Origin: Acidobacteriota bacterium
GTDB lineage: Bacteria > Acidobacteriota > Terriglobia > Terriglobales > Acidobacteriaceae
Length of the DNA stretch: 9,814 bases
NCBI GenBank assembly: GCA_021805955.1
Contig: JAJZDO010001009.1
Location: forward strand, 1-9,814
Direction of reading: 5' to 3'
Below the pieces are notes generated by a model. It ran no database searches and was not told where the DNA came from. It was given only the letters and a program-made list of their open reading frames with translations. The position numbers and the translations under genes are program-made. This document shows positions 1 to 6,636 of the stretch, one piece after another (the stretch's first letter is position 1; every line of letters starts with the position of its first letter).

Positions 1-365
1 CGATTCTGTTGGCCAATCACGGCATCGTCTGCTGGGCCGACACGGTGACCCACGCGGAATGGTATGTCGAGGTGGTCGACACCTATTGCAAAACCGTCAT
101 GATCGCCTCGCAGCTGGCGCCCAAACTGAACCAGATTCCTCCGGATAAAATTGCCGATCTGCTCGCCATCAAGAAAAAACTGGGACTGCCGGACCCAAGG
201 CTGGCCATCGGCGATGCGATGGATGCCGTGGATATCCCCACCCATCCTCCCGCCGATCCGCCGTCCAGCGCCTCCAACGCCAAGCGCCCGGCCAACTATG
301 AAGTCGATCAGCTCATCCGCCGCGTAACTTCAGAAGTCTTGGCCTTCCTCCAGCAAACACAATAA
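1..365 (+). CDS. Class II aldolase/adducin-family protein, C-terminal part (5' end outside window)
   Basis: The reading frame is open from the window edge (codons in phase with position 3) to a TAA at 363-365, so only the last 120 or so residues are visible. They begin ILLANHGIVCWADTVTHAEW, which matches the conserved core of the class II aldolase/adducin fold. In this family (for example L-fuculose-1-phosphate aldolase) the His of the NHG motif is the third metal-binding His of the active site; the two earlier ligands would lie outside the window. The segment IPPDKIADLLAIKKKLGLPDPR and a Pro/Ala-rich tail follow. Family members cleave or epimerise phosphorylated sugars in the cytoplasm. Next to an alpha-L-fucosidase, a role in fucose or rhamnose catabolism is plausible, but the exact substrate cannot be read from this fragment. 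The gene is convergent with the fucosidase, with no base between the two stop codons. Confidence 0.8.
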   Translation, partial: ILLANHGIVCWADTVTHAEWYVEVVDTYCKTVMIASQLAPKLNQIPPDKIADLLAIKKKLGLPDPRLAIGDAMDAVDIPTHPPADPPSSASNAKRPANYEVDQLIRRVTSEVLAFLQQTQ

Positions 366-1805
366 TCACTCCTGCGTTTGCAGCACCAGCACACTTGCAA
401 TAGGATCTGGAGCGACCGCTGGCAACATCACAGTTACGCCGCTTCCATTCTGCGAAAACTTCAGCGCCTTGCGGTGGCGGTCGGCCAGCATGTATGCCTT
501 GTTCACTCGGGCATCCATGGCCGGAAGTTCAAATTTTGCGGCGGGCCATTGCAGGATGCTGATATATACCTTGCTCCCCTTCGCCGTCGCTCGCCAATCC
601 CACACCGGAATCCACACCGGATTTCCTTTTTTATCCTTCTCGGTCGGGCTGTACGCGCCGTGTTCCTCCGGGAACGGTCCCGCATGGGTACCGTAGATGG
701 CCTCACCGTTGATCTGTAACCATTTGCCCATGGCGAGCATTCGTTCTTGTTCGGGTTCTGGAATCACTCCGGTAGCATCCGGTCCGATGTTGAGCAGGTA
801 ATTGCCTCCCTTGCTGGCAATGTCAATCAGATTCCAGAGCAACGTCTCGGTCGACTTGAAGTTCGTGTCGTCCTTCTTGAATCCCCACGTGTCATTGATC
901 GTCATGCAGGTTTCCCAGGCTTTACCAGGGAAACCTTGAGGCGGAATGTGCTGCTCCGGCGTCTCGAAATCACCCGAGTATCCTCCTCCCAGGCGGTTGT
1001 TCCAAAGCACGTTTGGATGTTGATTCAGCAGCGCGACAATTTCACCCGCGAGCTCCGGCGTCATGTCTTTCGTCGGCGTGTCGAACCAAATCTCAACCGG
1101 CGCATCTTCGGATTCATAGTTGGTGAGCAGTTCTTTCAGCTGCGGGATCGCCTTGGTATGGATGTACTCCGCGAAGCTGCCGTCCTGTGCCTTGTCCCAA
1201 TGTCCGCCTCGCAACGCCGCTCCTCCAGGCGCGGTCCAGTCCTGATCCTGGGAGTAGTAGAAGCCAAACTTGATCCCCTGCTTGTGACACGCGATGGCAA
1301 GCTCCATCAGTGGATCTCGCTTGAACGGTGTCGCATCCACGATATTAAATTTGTTCGCGGTTGAATGGAACATCGCGAAGCCATCGTGGTGCTTTGCCGT
1401 GATCACGATGTACTTCACCCCGGATGCCTTTGCCATCGAAACCCACGCCTCGGCATTAAACTTTGTCGGATCGAATTTGGCGGCAAGCTTCTTATAGTCG
1501 GCTACGGGGATCTTGTCTGTATTCATGATCCATTCGCCTAGGAAATCGACCGGCTTCCCGTTCCAATATCCCGCAGCCTCAGCATATAAGCCCCAATGAA
1601 TGAACATGCCAAACCGAGCCTCATTCCACCACGCCATGCGCGCATCGCGCTGCGCCTGAGTCATCGCATCTTTAGCAGGTTCGACCGGATGCTGGCCATT
1701 GTCCCCTGTCGCAGCCGTTTGCGCCTCAATGTTGAACGGCGACATCAGCGCCGTCGACAAGGCTCCGGCTCCTAACCCAAGACAAAATTCTCTGCGATCG
1801 ATCAT
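366..1805 (-). CDS. GH29 alpha-L-fucosidase, exported with a Tat-type signal
   Basis: The 479-residue protein is a retaining exo-alpha-L-fucosidase of glycoside hydrolase family 29, expected to release terminal L-fucose from oligosaccharides or glycoconjugates in the periplasm or outside the cell. Seen in the sequence: a twin-arginine leader, DRREFCLGLGAGAL, with a likely cut after IEA near residue 28; the family block FGMFIHWGLY (66-74); the HHDGF motif (139-143); the nucleophile block EIWFDTP with Asp242 as probable nucleophile; and FETPEQ (280-285), where Glu284 is a candidate acid/base. A C-terminal beta domain (from about 395) follows the catalytic barrel. The length is typical for the family. 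The start at 1805 is supported by GAAGGAG 10 bases upstream. It is the last gene of the minus-strand set, 47 bases after the SGNH hydrolase, and has no visible terminator before the convergent aldolase gene. Confidence 0.93.
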   Translation of the reverse strand: MIDRREFCLGLGAGALSTALMSPFNIEAQTAATGDNGQHPVEPAKDAMTQAQRDARMAWWNEARFGMFIHWGLYAEAAGYWNGKPVDFLGEWIMNTDKIPVADYKKLAAKFDPTKFNAEAWVSMAKASGVKYIVITAKHHDGFAMFHSTANKFNIVDATPFKRDPLMELAIACHKQGIKFGFYYSQDQDWTAPGGAALRGGHWDKAQDGSFAEYIHTKAIPQLKELLTNYESEDAPVEIWFDTPTKDMTPELAGEIVALLNQHPNVLWNNRLGGGYSGDFETPEQHIPPQGFPGKAWETCMTINDTWGFKKDDTNFKSTETLLWNLIDIASKGGNYLLNIGPDATGVIPEPEQERMLAMGKWLQINGEAIYGTHAGPFPEEHGAYSPTEKDKKGNPVWIPVWDWRATAKGSKVYISILQWPAAKFELPAMDARVNKAYMLADRHRKALKFSQNGSGVTVMLPAVAPDPIASVLVLQTQE

Positions 1806-1815
1806 GGAAAATGAA

Positions 1816-1822
1816 CTCCTTC
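1816..1822 (-). promoter_or_regulatory. Ribosome binding site of the alpha-L-fucosidase gene
   Basis: On the minus strand the sequence reads GAAGGAG, 10 bases before the ATG at 1805-1803. It is a near-perfect Shine-Dalgarno match and fixes the fucosidase start, which also places the twin-arginine motif at the very N-terminus. Confidence 0.75.
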
Positions 1823-1852
1823 TGCGAATACCTGTTTGTCAAAGCTGCGTGT

Positions 1853-2542
1853 TCATTGGCCGCGTAGCGCCGAATCAATCGAATTCACCACCTGCTCGGC
1901 TTGTATCGTGCTACCGGCCGCCGTGTAATGCACATCCCCATTGTGCAGGTTTTCGTGCGCTGTCATCAGTGTGTACTGATCGTCAATTGGAATGTGGTTT
2001 GCCTGCATCAACTTCGCGGCCGCAGCATTGCGCGTTTCGATGCGCGCATTCGTCGCGCCGCCAGTCTCTGAATCATTCTGGACCGGCGTGGTGCTGGCCC
2101 AGATCAATTTCGCGCCAGGTGCGTCGTCTCGCAGATCTTGCAATAGTCCCGGCAAGCCCTCTGCGTACTGCGCATCCGTATAACCCCACCCATGCATTCC
2201 GTTGTTGAAGTGAATGACCGTGAACCGTACCGCCACCATGTGAAAATAGGCATGTAGTTGGCCGGCCAATCGAGGATCGCCCGAAGACGCGGATGTGGCG
2301 AACAAATAGCAGTTCGCCTGGCCGGCAAGCTTTTCTGCCGCCTCTGGATAGTAACCTCGAGTAATCGAGTCTCCCAACAGCAGTACGTTTGGCAACGCAG
2401 GGTTCGGCGCTTGCGGCTTTTCCGCCCACGTCCACTCCACCTTCTCCGTGATCATTCCTGGCGGCAATGGCTTCGCAAATCCAGGCGCTGGAGCAATCAT
2501 CTGCAGCACACCTAGCAGCAGAATCGTAAGCCAAGTGCGCAT
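1853..2542 (-). CDS. Secreted SGNH/GDSL-family hydrolase (putative carbohydrate esterase)
   Basis: This is a 229-residue exported esterase-like protein. Seen: a Sec-type signal (hydrophobic residues 4-18, probable cleavage after GFA near residue 23); block I LLLGDSITRGY with nucleophile Ser59; block II SASSGDP with Gly88; block III HFNNGMHGW with Asn114; and block V NGDVHYTAAG with His205 and Asp203. These are the Ser, Gly, Asn and His landmarks that name the SGNH superfamily, whose members hydrolyse acyl esters. Such enzymes often remove acetyl groups from polysaccharides, which would suit a position between a TonB-dependent receptor and a fucosidase. The spacing of block V (D-x-H rather than the usual D-x-x-H) is odd. 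It lies 136 bases downstream of the receptor gene and 47 bases upstream of the fucosidase, so it is probably co-transcribed. The substrate is unknown. Confidence 0.85.
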   Translation of the reverse strand: MRTWLTILLLGVLQMIAPAPGFAKPLPPGMITEKVEWTWAEKPQAPNPALPNVLLLGDSITRGYYPEAAEKLAGQANCYLFATSASSGDPRLAGQLHAYFHMVAVRFTVIHFNNGMHGWGYTDAQYAEGLPGLLQDLRDDAPGAKLIWASTTPVQNDSETGGATNARIETRNAAAAKLMQANHIPIDDQYTLMTAHENLHNGDVHYTAAGSTIQAEQVVNSIDSALRGQ

Positions 2543-2565
2543 TCTTTCGCGGTTGAGCAGGATGG

Positions 2566-2572
2566 CCTCCTT
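2566..2572 (-). promoter_or_regulatory. Strong Shine-Dalgarno at unusual distance from the SGNH hydrolase ATG
   Basis: The minus strand reads AAGGAGG here, but the only ATG in frame (2542-2540) lies 23 bases downstream, well beyond normal spacing. An in-frame CTG at 2560-2558 sits 5 bases from this site and would add six residues (LLNRER, first read as Met) ahead of MRTWL. An in-frame TGA a few codons further upstream excludes any longer protein. Either the ATG is served by a weak GAAAGA next to it, or a non-standard start is used. Confidence 0.5.
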
Positions 2573-2678
2573 ATCGGTGTCCGGTCAAGCGATGATTCCC
2601 CTGAAGGTGCGATCTACAAAACCGAGCCTTCCGTTGCGCCAACCTACTTCATCTTGAATTGTCCTGCGAGCTTCACTG

Positions 2679-5600
2679 CTAGAAGTAAATTTTCAATGCC
2701 AATTGCAATTCCCGCTGCGTGCTTGCGGTATTGGATATTTGGCCAAAAGTTGGGCTATTCAAGGTCGCATCCGGAATTCCCCAGACAGACGTATTGGTGA
2801 TATTGAACGTTTCCAGGCGGAACTCTGTTTGGACACGTTTGATTGAAAATCTGCGGAAGATCGAAAGATCCAGATCCCGATACCAGTTCGACCGCATCGT
2901 ATTCCTGCCTACGTCTCCGTACGTGTACTGAGCAGGGGCTTGAAATGCCGCAGTGTTGAACCACTTGGAAATTGTTGGATTTGCCAGATGCGGATCGCCG
3001 ACCAAGTTGACTCCCTGATAATTATTTCCGGTATTCGCAACGTCGCCTGAGTACGATACTGTGTATGGCCTCCCGGACGTCAGGGTTGCGATCGCATTCA
3101 CCTGCCATCCCCCCACAACTGCGTCCGCGACACGATTGCCGGTTTGAAACCTCTGTCCTTTGCCGAAGGGTAGAAAATAGGTTACATCGGCCGTAAGCAT
3201 CTGTGGGAGATCGATGCCGGCGACACTTCGATCGGCAGCGGGGTTGTACGGATTGCGAATAAAGCAGCCTTCCGCGCCGAAGTAGCCATCGCAGGCCACA
3301 TCGATGGTTTTCGACCAAGTGTAGCTGATCGTATAAGCCAGCCCGGAAGCCAACCTCCGGTCGAACTGTGCCTGCAGGGCGTTGTAGCTGCTCGATCCGT
3401 TGCTTTGTTCATACTGCGTCGGAGTGATATACGGAAATGGCGCGCGGAGTTGAGGATTCCCAGGACCAGGCGTCACTGCGACATTGTAAAAACCGCAGCA
3501 CGGCATATGAGTGGTACGGGATCCAACGTAATTGACACTGAGCAGCGACACCGCTCCAAGCTGTTGTTGAATGCCCAGATTCCATTGGTCGGAGTAAGGG
3601 TTTTTCAGATACGGCGCGATGAAGTTTGCGGACTGCGTAAAGGGACTGGCGAGAGGAAGAGTGTGGGTTTGGCCCGCTGGCAGATTCAGCGGGTTCTCGG
3701 CGGTGGTAGTGACGGTGGTCGAATTCAGGTTGCTCGTGATATCCAGCCCGAAGGATGGCCACAATGCTCCTTCGTTCTGTGTCATTTGCATGATGCCGGA
3801 CCAGTCATCATAGACCCGATCATAGGAAGCATGCAGGACGCGCTGGCGGTCGATCTGATACGCGAAGCCAATACGCGGCTGGATGTTGTCGATCTGGTTG
3901 TTGATCAGGCTCTGGCTCGTTCCTTGCACGACATGCGCGGGAAGAACGCCTCCAGGGATGCACGGCGCAGCTAACAGCGTGGCGCAGGAGCCAAGACCCG
4001 CGGTATCTTTGCTAAGAATATAGGTTCCGTTGCGTAGATTGAGCGCGCCTGTAATGTTCGATTTGGTAGAGTTGGGCGCCAGCGCCGGCATGATGTCCCA
4101 GTCGTACCGCAATCCAATGTTCATGGTTAGCTTGGGAGTGATTTTCCACTGGTCGCCAGCATAGACCCCATTGACCCACCCGTTTTTAGGGAGCTTGAGA
4201 TTGTTCCGCCGTTCACCGTTATTAGGAACTCCAATCAGAAATGATGCCAGAGCGTTGCCCGTATTCTTCTGGTTTTCGAGGTTGGAAGTCTGAAAGGCCG
4301 AGAAGCCAAGATTGCCATTGGCATTCAAGATGCTCTCAGTGTTGTTGCTGACCATGGCGCCAGCTTGCCAGGTATGGCGACCGGCCAATTTCGTGAAGTT
4401 GCCGCTCCACTCGTAGATATCGCCATCATTATTGGCGATATAACTGGGCCCTCCTCCCGCGTAGCCGGTGACTCCGATATCGGGAACCTGGCAGGCAAGT
4501 GGTCCGAGATAACCGCATGCGAAGAATGGGTTGAATCCACTCGCGGAAACAGTGTGCGTAAATGCCACGGGGTTTGCGAACTCTTGCCACACATGTCCGG
4601 CAGTGATCTGCAGGGTGGCGGACGCTCCAAAAGTATGCAGGTAGCCCACGCCCCAATTCTGCGCGTCACTGATATTGTCGGATACCAGTCCCTGGAACCC
4701 TCCGGACGAAGTCTGAGTTGCATGCAGTTGGCTCAGCCGTGCCCACAGCGAATTCGATGGATTGAAATCCTCATCTAGCCGCAGGCTGTAGTTATTCTGG
4801 CGGGTCAGCGTCGGTGTGGTGTCCACGCCATTGAATCCGGAGACCAGGGGAACGGGCGCGGGATACATCTGTTTCATCAGCGTCTGCATCACCGGGTCAA
4901 TCTCCGACGAGACATTATTATTTGGAAAAGGTGTCCGCAGGAACTTCCCAGGATTGTTCGGATCGGGGGCAGTCGTATACGGGTTGTACAGTTGCTGCGG
5001 TATTGCGCTAAAGTCGCCGTTCAACTCAGCTGCTGTGGGCACATTGTAGAGCCGCTCATTGGCGGAGTTGATATTCGTGCCTTCAAATGAGCCGAAAAAG
5101 AATGTATGGTTCCTCCCGTTGTAGTGTGGAAACAAGACCGGACCGCCGATCGTAAGGCCATACACGCTTTGCTTCAAAGGCGTCTTCTTGGTCAGCAGCG
5201 GATCGCGCGCGTCGAATGCGTCGTTGCGCAGAAATTCCCATACATCCCCGTGATATTCATTCGTGCCCGACTTTGTAACGACGTTGACAATTCCTCCCAT
5301 CACGCCGCCAAACTGGCTCTGATCGTTGTGCGACTGGACCTTGAATTCGGCGATGTCATCCACGATAGGCTCGACTGCATACTCGCTGAACCAAAACTGC
5401 TGGTTGACAATCCCGTCGAGCAAATAAAGATTGCTCCGATTCATCTGCCCGTTCACCGACGGGAATCCGAACGACCCGATAAGGATGGCGAACCCGCCAC
5501 CCCCGCCTTGCCCTGTATCCGCCCTGCTCGATCCTGGCGTAAGGGTCAGCAGTTGCGTGAAGTTCCTCCCATTCAGGGGTAGCGCATTGACCGCGGTTTG

Positions 5601-6062
5601 ATTGATGACAGTACCTAGATTTGCCGTCGATGTTTCCAGTTGGGCCGAAGCCGCTGCAACCGTGACCTGTTGCACTTGGGTACCCACAGTCAAAGAGAAA
5701 TTGAACGTCGCGGTTTGGTTCACGTAAAGTACAAAGGGGTTTTGTTTCGCGGTGGAAAAACCCGCCTTGACAACTTCTAACGTATAGGTGCCCGGGGCTA
5801 CGTCGATAAAAGCGTAGTCCCCCACCGAATTGGATTGAGTCGTCCGCTCCGTGCCCGTGGAGATCCCCCGCAGGTTGACCTGAGCGTTCGCGACTACCGC
5901 GCCCGTACTGTCCCGCACCGTGCCATTGATTGCGGCAGTGGAAAGCTGGGCGTCTATGCTGGAAGAGCTGAGCAGCAGACCGATTCCGGTCAATGCCACC
6001 AACACCATGATGCGGCCCCAGGACGCTGACAGAGAATGGGAGCTTCTAAGTTGTCGATTCAT
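2679..6062 (-). CDS. TonB-dependent outer-membrane receptor, Oar-like, with N-terminal carboxypeptidase-regulatory-like domain
   Basis: This 1127-residue protein is an outer-membrane transporter expected to take up a large ligand, here probably an oligosaccharide, using TonB energy. Seen: a signal peptide with a hydrophobic stretch at 18-33 and probable cleavage after IDA (38); a carboxypeptidase-regulatory-like beta-sandwich at about 42-125 (INGTVRDSTGAVVANAQV, then GDYAF and APGTYTLEV); a plug domain at about 140-270, including ALPLNGRNFTQLLTLTPG, LYLLDGIVNQ and GGIVNVVTKSGTNEYHG; and a long beta-barrel ending in LALKIYF, whose final Phe is the usual barrel-assembly signal. The architecture matches the large Oar-like receptors common in Acidobacteriota. 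No SusD-like partner is present. Eight cysteines occur as four close pairs, probably in surface loops. The start is supported by GAGGT 8 bases upstream, and a promoter at 6122-6151 lies just ahead. Confidence 0.92.
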   Translation of the reverse strand: MNRQLRSSHSLSASWGRIMVLVALTGIGLLLSSSSIDAQLSTAAINGTVRDSTGAVVANAQVNLRGISTGTERTTQSNSVGDYAFIDVAPGTYTLEVVKAGFSTAKQNPFVLYVNQTATFNFSLTVGTQVQQVTVAAASAQLETSTANLGTVINQTAVNALPLNGRNFTQLLTLTPGSSRADTGQGGGGGFAILIGSFGFPSVNGQMNRSNLYLLDGIVNQQFWFSEYAVEPIVDDIAEFKVQSHNDQSQFGGVMGGIVNVVTKSGTNEYHGDVWEFLRNDAFDARDPLLTKKTPLKQSVYGLTIGGPVLFPHYNGRNHTFFFGSFEGTNINSANERLYNVPTAAELNGDFSAIPQQLYNPYTTAPDPNNPGKFLRTPFPNNNVSSEIDPVMQTLMKQMYPAPVPLVSGFNGVDTTPTLTRQNNYSLRLDEDFNPSNSLWARLSQLHATQTSSGGFQGLVSDNISDAQNWGVGYLHTFGASATLQITAGHVWQEFANPVAFTHTVSASGFNPFFACGYLGPLACQVPDIGVTGYAGGGPSYIANNDGDIYEWSGNFTKLAGRHTWQAGAMVSNNTESILNANGNLGFSAFQTSNLENQKNTGNALASFLIGVPNNGERRNNLKLPKNGWVNGVYAGDQWKITPKLTMNIGLRYDWDIMPALAPNSTKSNITGALNLRNGTYILSKDTAGLGSCATLLAAPCIPGGVLPAHVVQGTSQSLINNQIDNIQPRIGFAYQIDRQRVLHASYDRVYDDWSGIMQMTQNEGALWPSFGLDITSNLNSTTVTTTAENPLNLPAGQTHTLPLASPFTQSANFIAPYLKNPYSDQWNLGIQQQLGAVSLLSVNYVGSRTTHMPCCGFYNVAVTPGPGNPQLRAPFPYITPTQYEQSNGSSSYNALQAQFDRRLASGLAYTISYTWSKTIDVACDGYFGAEGCFIRNPYNPAADRSVAGIDLPQMLTADVTYFLPFGKGQRFQTGNRVADAVVGGWQVNAIATLTSGRPYTVSYSGDVANTGNNYQGVNLVGDPHLANPTISKWFNTAAFQAPAQYTYGDVGRNTMRSNWYRDLDLSIFRRFSIKRVQTEFRLETFNITNTSVWGIPDATLNSPTFGQISNTASTQRELQLALKIYF

Positions 6063-6070
6063 TGTTTACG

Positions 6071-6075
6071 ACCTC
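6071..6075 (-). promoter_or_regulatory. Ribosome binding site of the TonB-dependent receptor gene
   Basis: The minus strand reads GAGGT, 8 bases before the ATG at 6062-6060. This supports the chosen start, which also gives a proper signal peptide. Confidence 0.6.
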
Positions 6076-6121
6076 AATACACTCAATGCGGAAATATGGA
6101 GCGTTTTCTGGACAGTTACGG

Positions 6122-6151
6122 ATCATAAGGACTGACAAGCGGATCTGTCAA
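6122..6151 (-). promoter_or_regulatory. Predicted sigma70-type promoter of the receptor-SGNH-fucosidase set
   Basis: On the minus strand there is a perfect -35 TTGACA (6151-6146), an 18-base spacer and a -10 TATGAT (6127-6122, five of six consensus bases). Transcription would start near 6115, leaving a leader of about 50 bases before the receptor ATG. The -35 and spacer lie inside a 12/13-base tandem repeat. Spacing and hexamers were read directly; activity is inferred. Confidence 0.65.
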
Positions 6152-6153
6152 GC
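6129..6153 (-). repeat. Tandem 12/13-base direct repeat within the receptor promoter
   Basis: On the plus strand GGACTGACAAGC (6129-6140) is followed directly by GGATCTGTCAAGC (6141-6153). The two copies differ by one inserted T and one A/T change. The same bases also contain TGACA-N8-TGTCA as an inverted repeat. The element covers the -35 hexamer and the upstream part of the spacer, where a regulator could bind. Confidence 0.5.
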
Positions 6154-6179
6154 CAAATGTTTCTTAATTTTGGATCGAT

Positions 6180-6188
6180 ATGAATCAT
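6180..6188. promoter_or_regulatory. Candidate operator half, ATGAATCAT, upstream of the receptor promoter
   Basis: The 9-base sequence ATGAATCAT is itself a palindrome around a central A. It lies 28 bases upstream of the receptor -35 hexamer. An identical copy forms the core of the 15-base palindrome at 6416-6430 on the other promoter, so both could be bound by the same regulator. No regulator gene is in the window. Confidence 0.4.
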
Positions 6189-6412
6189 CTGCCAGGACCG
6201 AAAAACCTCCACGCAGTACGAGGTGATAACAGGGCGCGAGATTCAGATGGCGTAGTCGCCCATATCTACTATACGGTGGTGTTCGTCACGATATTTGCCG
6301 TTCCTTTCTCTGTATGACTCTTCAGGCGCCGTGTCCCGCATCGTTCTGCGGCGGGCTTGTCTCGCTGGATGTACAGGAAAAGTGTTCCTTCACATTTCTC
6401 CATTGCGTTGGC

Positions 6413-6442
6413 TTGACAATGAATCATTGTGAAACATAGGAT
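6413..6442 (+). promoter_or_regulatory. Predicted sigma70-type promoter of the sulfatase-FGE pair
   Basis: A perfect -35 TTGACA (6413-6418), an 18-base spacer and a weaker -10 TAGGAT (6437-6442) point toward the sulfatase gene. The predicted transcript would begin near 6449 and have a leader of about 185 bases. A palindrome overlaps the -35 element, which suggests control by a repressor. Confidence 0.55.
6416..6430. promoter_or_regulatory. 15-base perfect palindrome overlapping the sulfatase promoter (candidate operator)
   Basis: The sequence is ACAATGA-A-TCATTGT: two perfect 7-base arms around one central base. It overlaps the last three bases of TTGACA and the first 12 bases of the spacer. 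A dimeric regulator bound here would block RNA polymerase. The regulator family cannot be named from the site alone. Confidence 0.5.
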
Positions 6443-6622
6443 TCAATTGTTTTCTGAATCACGCCAACGTCCAATGCGCTCGCGCTATCGCCCCGCCCCT
6501 AACCATGATCGGTCGCCCGAGTCTGTGTAGACAGGGTATTTGGTAGGATTTTAGGGTCGATTCCGGCGCAAGATGCAAGTACGCCAAGTTCGGTGAGAAA
6601 CGAGCGTCGCCGATGGGGACCA

Positions 6623-6629
6623 AGAGGAG
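6623..6629 (+). promoter_or_regulatory. Ribosome binding site that sets the sulfatase start at 6637
   Basis: AGAGGAG lies 7 bases before the ATG at 6637. An upstream in-frame ATG at 6613 lacks such a site and would put eight extra residues (MGTKRRKF) before the twin-arginine signal, so 6637 is the better start. Confidence 0.75.
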
Positions 6630-6636
6630 AAAATTC

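Larger units (their letters stand above)
6063..6636. other. Divergent intergenic region between the receptor and sulfatase genes
   Basis: This 574-base stretch has no convincing gene. It holds one promoter per direction (6122-6151 minus, 6413-6442 plus), two copies of the palindrome core ATGAATCAT (6180-6188 and 6419-6427), and a shared TTGGCTTGACA at both -35 elements. The interior from about 6190 to 6400 shows no strong signal. The sulfatase leader (about 6450-6636) is long, near 185 bases, and contains only a tiny 13-codon frame without a Shine-Dalgarno sequence (from 6505). I recognise no known riboswitch in it. Confidence 0.7.

Noticed and set aside
353..381. Possible terminator GCAAAC...GTTTGC at the aldolase/fucosidase junction
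   Set aside because: The 6-bp stem with a 17-base loop and no U-run is too weak to call.
747..1364. 205-codon open frame on the plus strand
   Set aside because: It is antisense to the fucosidase catalytic domain, and its composition is typical of a GC-rich shadow frame.
2067..2076. TGAATCATT resembling the operator core
   Set aside because: It lies inside the SGNH coding sequence, lacks the full 9-base palindrome and is probably chance.
2543..2678. Internal promoter between receptor and SGNH genes
   Set aside because: TTGGCG and TTGACC occur on the minus strand, but neither has an acceptable -10 at 16-18 bases; no terminator is seen either.
6336..6351. Small hairpin CCGCA-TCGTTC-TGCGG in the divergent region
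   Set aside because: A 5-bp stem with a 6-base loop is common by chance in GC-rich DNA, and it lies away from both promoters.
6613..6636. Upstream ATG for the sulfatase
   Set aside because: It has no ribosome binding site and would bury the twin-arginine signal; the ATG at 6637 has AGAGGAG at good spacing.
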